Source: Gammaproteobacteria bacterium (GTDB taxonomy: Bacteria; Pseudomonadota; Gammaproteobacteria; SZUA-152). From it: DNA of 7,063 bases. Below, in pieces: positions 4,647 to 7,063 of the stretch (its first letter is position 1; every line of letters starts with the position of its first letter). A program made the translations under genes and the position numbers. The notes under the pieces are model-generated. The model saw only the letters and a program-made list of their open reading frames with translations, searched no databases and had not been told where the DNA came from. Location of the stretch: positions 1 to 7,063 of the forward strand of contig JAUVNZ010000081.1 in the NCBI GenBank assembly GCA_030599435.1, written 5' to 3'.

Positions 4647-6902
4647 ATGTCAGCTATTTCAGTCCCCGCCGCCAGAACAGCCCTGTTCGATTACCCGAAA
4701 TACTGGGCCGAATGCTTTGGCAGTGCGCCGTTTTTACCGATGAGCCGTGCCGAGATGGATGTGCTGGGCTGGGATTCCTGCGACATTATTATTGTGACCG
4801 GCGACGCTTATGTCGATCATCCTTCGTTTGGCATGGCGATTATCGGTCGCCTGCTGGAGAAGCAGGGCTTTCGCGTCGGCATTATCGCGCAGCCCGACTG
4901 GCTCTCCAAAGAACCCTTCGAAGTGCTCGGCAAACCCAACCTGTTTTTTGGTGTCGCCGCCGGCAACATGGATTCGATGATCAACCGTTACACGGCCGAG
5001 CGCAAACGGCGCTCCGATGATGCCTATACCCCCGGCAATATCGGCGGCAAACGTCCTGACCGATGTTCGCTGGTGTATGCGCAACGCTGCAAGGAAGCCT
5101 GGTCGGATGTGCCGGTGATTCTCGGTGGCATCGAAGCTTCATTACGCCGCATTGCGCATTACGATTACTGGCAGGATAAAGTGCGGCGCTCGATCCTGGT
5201 GGATGCGACGGCCGACATGTTGGTGTACGGTAATGCGGAACGCGCCATCATCGAAGTCGCGCACCGGCTGGCACAGGGTGAGGCCATCGAGCACATTACC
5301 GATGTGCGCGGCACCTCCTTTGTGCGCCGTGACACGCCGCCGGGCTGGATGGAAATTGATTCTACGCGCATCGACCGTCCCGGAAAGATCGACCGCATTG
5401 TGAACCCGTATATCAATACGCAGGAGATGAGCGACTGTGAGATCAAGCGTCGTAACGATGCTTTTTACGGTGCGCAATATAATGAACAGGGCGAGCAGAT
5501 TGTTGAACTCAAGCCGCCAAAACTGCAGCGTAGTTCTAGCGTGATCCGTTTGCCTGCCTTTGAAAAAGTCTGCAAAGATACGGCGCTGTACGCCCATGCC
5601 AGCCGTGTCCTGCATCTGGAAACCAATCCCGGCAATGCCCGCGCACTGGTGCAGAAACACGGCAATGTAGACGTCTGGTTGAACCCGCCACCGATACCGC
5701 TGACCACGGCTGAAATGGATTATGTCTTCGACATGCCGTTCAAGCGTGTGCCGCACCCGCGCTACAAGGGCGAGAAAATTCCTGCCTATGAGATGATCCG
5801 TTTTTCGATCAACATCATGCGTGGCTGTTTTGGCGGCTGTACTTTCTGTTCGATTACCGAACACGAAGGCCGTATTATTCAGAGCCGTTCGAAAGAATCC
5901 GTGCTGCATGAAATCGAACAGATTCGTGACAACGTACCCGGCTTTACCGGTGTCATTTCTGATCTCGGTGGGCCGACAGCGAACATGTATCGCATCGCCT
6001 GCAAAACCAGGGAGATCGAAGCCGCCTGCCGTAAACCCAGTTGTGTTTATCCCGGCATCTGTCCTAACTTAAATACCGATCATTCCGCGCTGACGCAACT
6101 TTATCGCGAAGCGCGCGCCTTGCCCGGCGTTAAAAAAGTGTTGATCGCTTCGGGGCTGCGCTACGATCTGGCGATACGTGATCCGGAATACGTCAAAGAG
6201 CTGGTCACGCACCATGTCGGCGGTTTGCTCAAGATTGCACCGGAACATTCAGAAGCTGGCCCGCTGTCGAAAATGATGAAACCCGGTATGGGTGCGTATG
6301 ATCAATTTAAACTCATGTTCGAAAAATATTCGAAGCAGGCGGGTAAGGATCAATACCTGATACCGTATTTTATTGCGGCGCATCCGGGCACCACCGATGA
6401 GGACATGCTCAATCTTGCGCTGTGGTTAAAACGCTACGGCTTTAAGGCAGACCAGGTGCAGGCGTTTTATCCTTCACCCATGGCCACCGCGACAGCGATG
6501 TATCACACGGGAAAAAATCCATTGCGCAAGGTCACTTATAAAAGTGAACCAGTGGCAAGTGTTAAAGACCCGGAGCAGCGCAAATTGCACAAGGCGTTTT
6601 TGCGTTATCACGATTCGAGCAACTGGCCTTTATTGCGTGAAGCCCTCAAGCGCATGGGCCGTGCTGATCTGATCGGTGATGCGGATAAACAGCTGATTCC
6701 AAAAAATCAGCCAAAATCCAGTGACGATTATCACGCACCGCGCAGAAAAAATTCCGAGTCCGCGCATACGCGTCGCACTGGTGGTAAAAAAATGCTTACC
6801 CGGCACACCGGACTGCCGCCGCGCGATACCGGCACGTTGAATAAGCCATCCTCTGTTAAAAAGAAATCGCGCGGCAGGGTCAGAAAAAAAGCCGGACATT
6901 AG
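4647..6902 (+). CDS. ygiQ: YgiQ family radical SAM protein (UPF0313)
   Basis: The 751-residue protein is close in length and sequence to E. coli YgiQ. The start is fixed by similarity: both read MS.IS near the N-terminus, then [14 protein letters not shown] and GWDSCDII. Domain order is an N-terminal UPF0313 domain with [13 protein letters not shown] (50-62) and [10 protein letters not shown] (159-168); a radical SAM core with the 4Fe-4S motif C394-FGG-C398-TF-C401; a C-terminal DUF3362-type region; and a Lys/Arg-rich tail (about 715-751) that could contact nucleic acid (inference). The family is expected to cleave S-adenosylmethionine to the 5'-deoxyadenosyl radical; the substrate is, to my knowledge, not established. 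It is cytosolic. It appears to be transcribed alone from the promoter at 4614-4622 and ends in a terminator. Shine-Dalgarno pairing is weak (GAG at 4636-4638). Base composition is visibly more GC-rich than the upstream operon. Confidence 0.95.
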   Translation: MSAISVPAARTALFDYPKYWAECFGSAPFLPMSRAEMDVLGWDSCDIIIVTGDAYVDHPSFGMAIIGRLLEKQGFRVGIIAQPDWLSKEPFEVLGKPNLFFGVAAGNMDSMINRYTAERKRRSDDAYTPGNIGGKRPDRCSLVYAQRCKEAWSDVPVILGGIEASLRRIAHYDYWQDKVRRSILVDATADMLVYGNAERAIIEVAHRLAQGEAIEHITDVRGTSFVRRDTPPGWMEIDSTRIDRPGKIDRIVNPYINTQEMSDCEIKRRNDAFYGAQYNEQGEQIVELKPPKLQRSSSVIRLPAFEKVCKDTALYAHASRVLHLETNPGNARALVQKHGNVDVWLNPPPIPLTTAEMDYVFDMPFKRVPHPRYKGEKIPAYEMIRFSINIMRGCFGGCTFCSITEHEGRIIQSRSKESVLHEIEQIRDNVPGFTGVISDLGGPTANMYRIACKTREIEAACRKPSCVYPGICPNLNTDHSALTQLYREARALPGVKKVLIASGLRYDLAIRDPEYVKELVTHHVGGLLKIAPEHSEAGPLSKMMKPGMGAYDQFKLMFEKYSKQAGKDQYLIPYFIAAHPGTTDEDMLNLALWLKRYGFKADQVQAFYPSPMATATAMYHTGKNPLRKVTYKSEPVASVKDPEQRKLHKAFLRYHDSSNWPLLREALKRMGRADLIGDADKQLIPKNQPKSSDDYHAPRRKNSESAHTRRTGGKKMLTRHTGLPPRDTGTLNKPSSVKKKSRGRVRKKAGH

Positions 6903-6914
6903 CCCGGCTTTTTT
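6885..6914. terminator. Bidirectional intrinsic terminator between ygiQ and the convergent gene
   Basis: AAAAAAGCCGG (6885-6895) pairs with CCGGCTTTTTT (6904-6914) around an 8-base loop. The GC core is GCCGG/CCGGC. A run of six T follows on the plus strand, and the A-run (6884-6890) gives seven U on the minus strand, so it should stop transcripts from both sides. The ygiQ stop codon (6900-6902) lies within the loop. Confidence 0.88.
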
Positions 6915-6944
6915 ATATTCAAAAATCATTATCCAGTCAGAAGA

Positions 6945-7063
6945 TTACTTCTTTTCCTTATCCTGTTCTTGAGGCTGACTTGTTACCTCTTTATCCTTGT
7001 CTTTGTTTTTATCCTGATCATTTGAATGATTAGGCGCTTCACCGCCACAGCTACCGCAACAAC
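6945..7063 (-). CDS. C-terminus of a small CCGSCGG-motif protein (partial)
   Basis: On the minus strand a frame open from the window edge runs to a TAA (complement of 6945-6947) and gives 38 residues. It begins CCGSCGGEAP, followed by a very hydrophilic tail rich in Lys, Asp, Gln and Glu (repeated DK units, ending KEKK). I see no catalytic domain. The cysteine cluster recalls the small 'CCGSCS motif' proteins of gammaproteobacteria, but there the motif is near the C-terminus, while here a charged tail of about 30 residues follows. Cysteines so arranged could bind metal or form disulfides (inference). The start is outside the window. It converges on ygiQ and shares its terminator. The frame is supported by the clean stop next to the terminator, the non-random composition and the motif. 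Confidence 0.6.
   Translation of the reverse strand, partial: CCGSCGGEAPNHSNDQDKNKDKDKEVTSQPQEQDKEKK

Noticed and set aside
5142..5909. 255-codon minus-strand open frame opposite ygiQ
   Set aside because: It lies antisense within the well-supported ygiQ frame; its length follows from the GC-rich codon pattern of that gene.

Overview
The window looks like a chromosomal segment of a gammaproteobacterium. The YgiQ protein is close to the Escherichia coli form from its first residues onward. Downstream of the central operon lie REP-type palindromes and a GGGTCAGAGTAAAAA inverted repeat of a sort I associate with gammaproteobacterial genomes. Genus cannot be fixed from the sequence alone.

Layout: (1) positions 1-154 hold the last 50 codons of a MazG-like nucleotide pyrophosphohydrolase. 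(2) Positions 155-417 are a leader region with a Fur-box-like palindrome and two copies of a CGACCCCTTT repeat. (3) Positions 418-4137 hold three plus-strand genes overlapping by 11 and 4 bases: an N-formylglutamate amidohydrolase-family protein, a 'QEGLA motif' zinc-peptidase-like protein (DUF1704, related to the eukaryotic MATCAP detyrosinases), and a GshB-like ATP-grasp ligase. (4) Positions 4138-4646 have no convincing gene and are packed with nested inverted and direct repeats, ending in an extended -10 promoter. (5) Positions 4647-6902 encode the radical SAM protein YgiQ, whose stop codon lies in the loop of a bidirectional terminator. (6) Positions 6945-7063 hold the C-terminus of a minus-strand small protein with a CCGSCGG cysteine motif and a charged tail.

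The three-gene operon is the point of interest. An ATP-grasp ligase that makes an amide bond, a carboxypeptidase-like zincin and an amidohydrolase that cuts an amide sit in one translationally coupled unit. By inference this is a make-and-break amide modification system, or synthesis and trimming of a small peptide or amino-acid conjugate, and not ordinary glutathione or histidine metabolism: no gshA and no hut gene is visible. The ligase/zincin pair parallels the eukaryotic tubulin tyrosine ligase (ATP-grasp-like) and MATCAP detyrosinase pair. The operon is bracketed by a perfect 20-base direct repeat (209-228 and 4476-4495) and looks more AT-rich than ygiQ, so it may be an acquired block.
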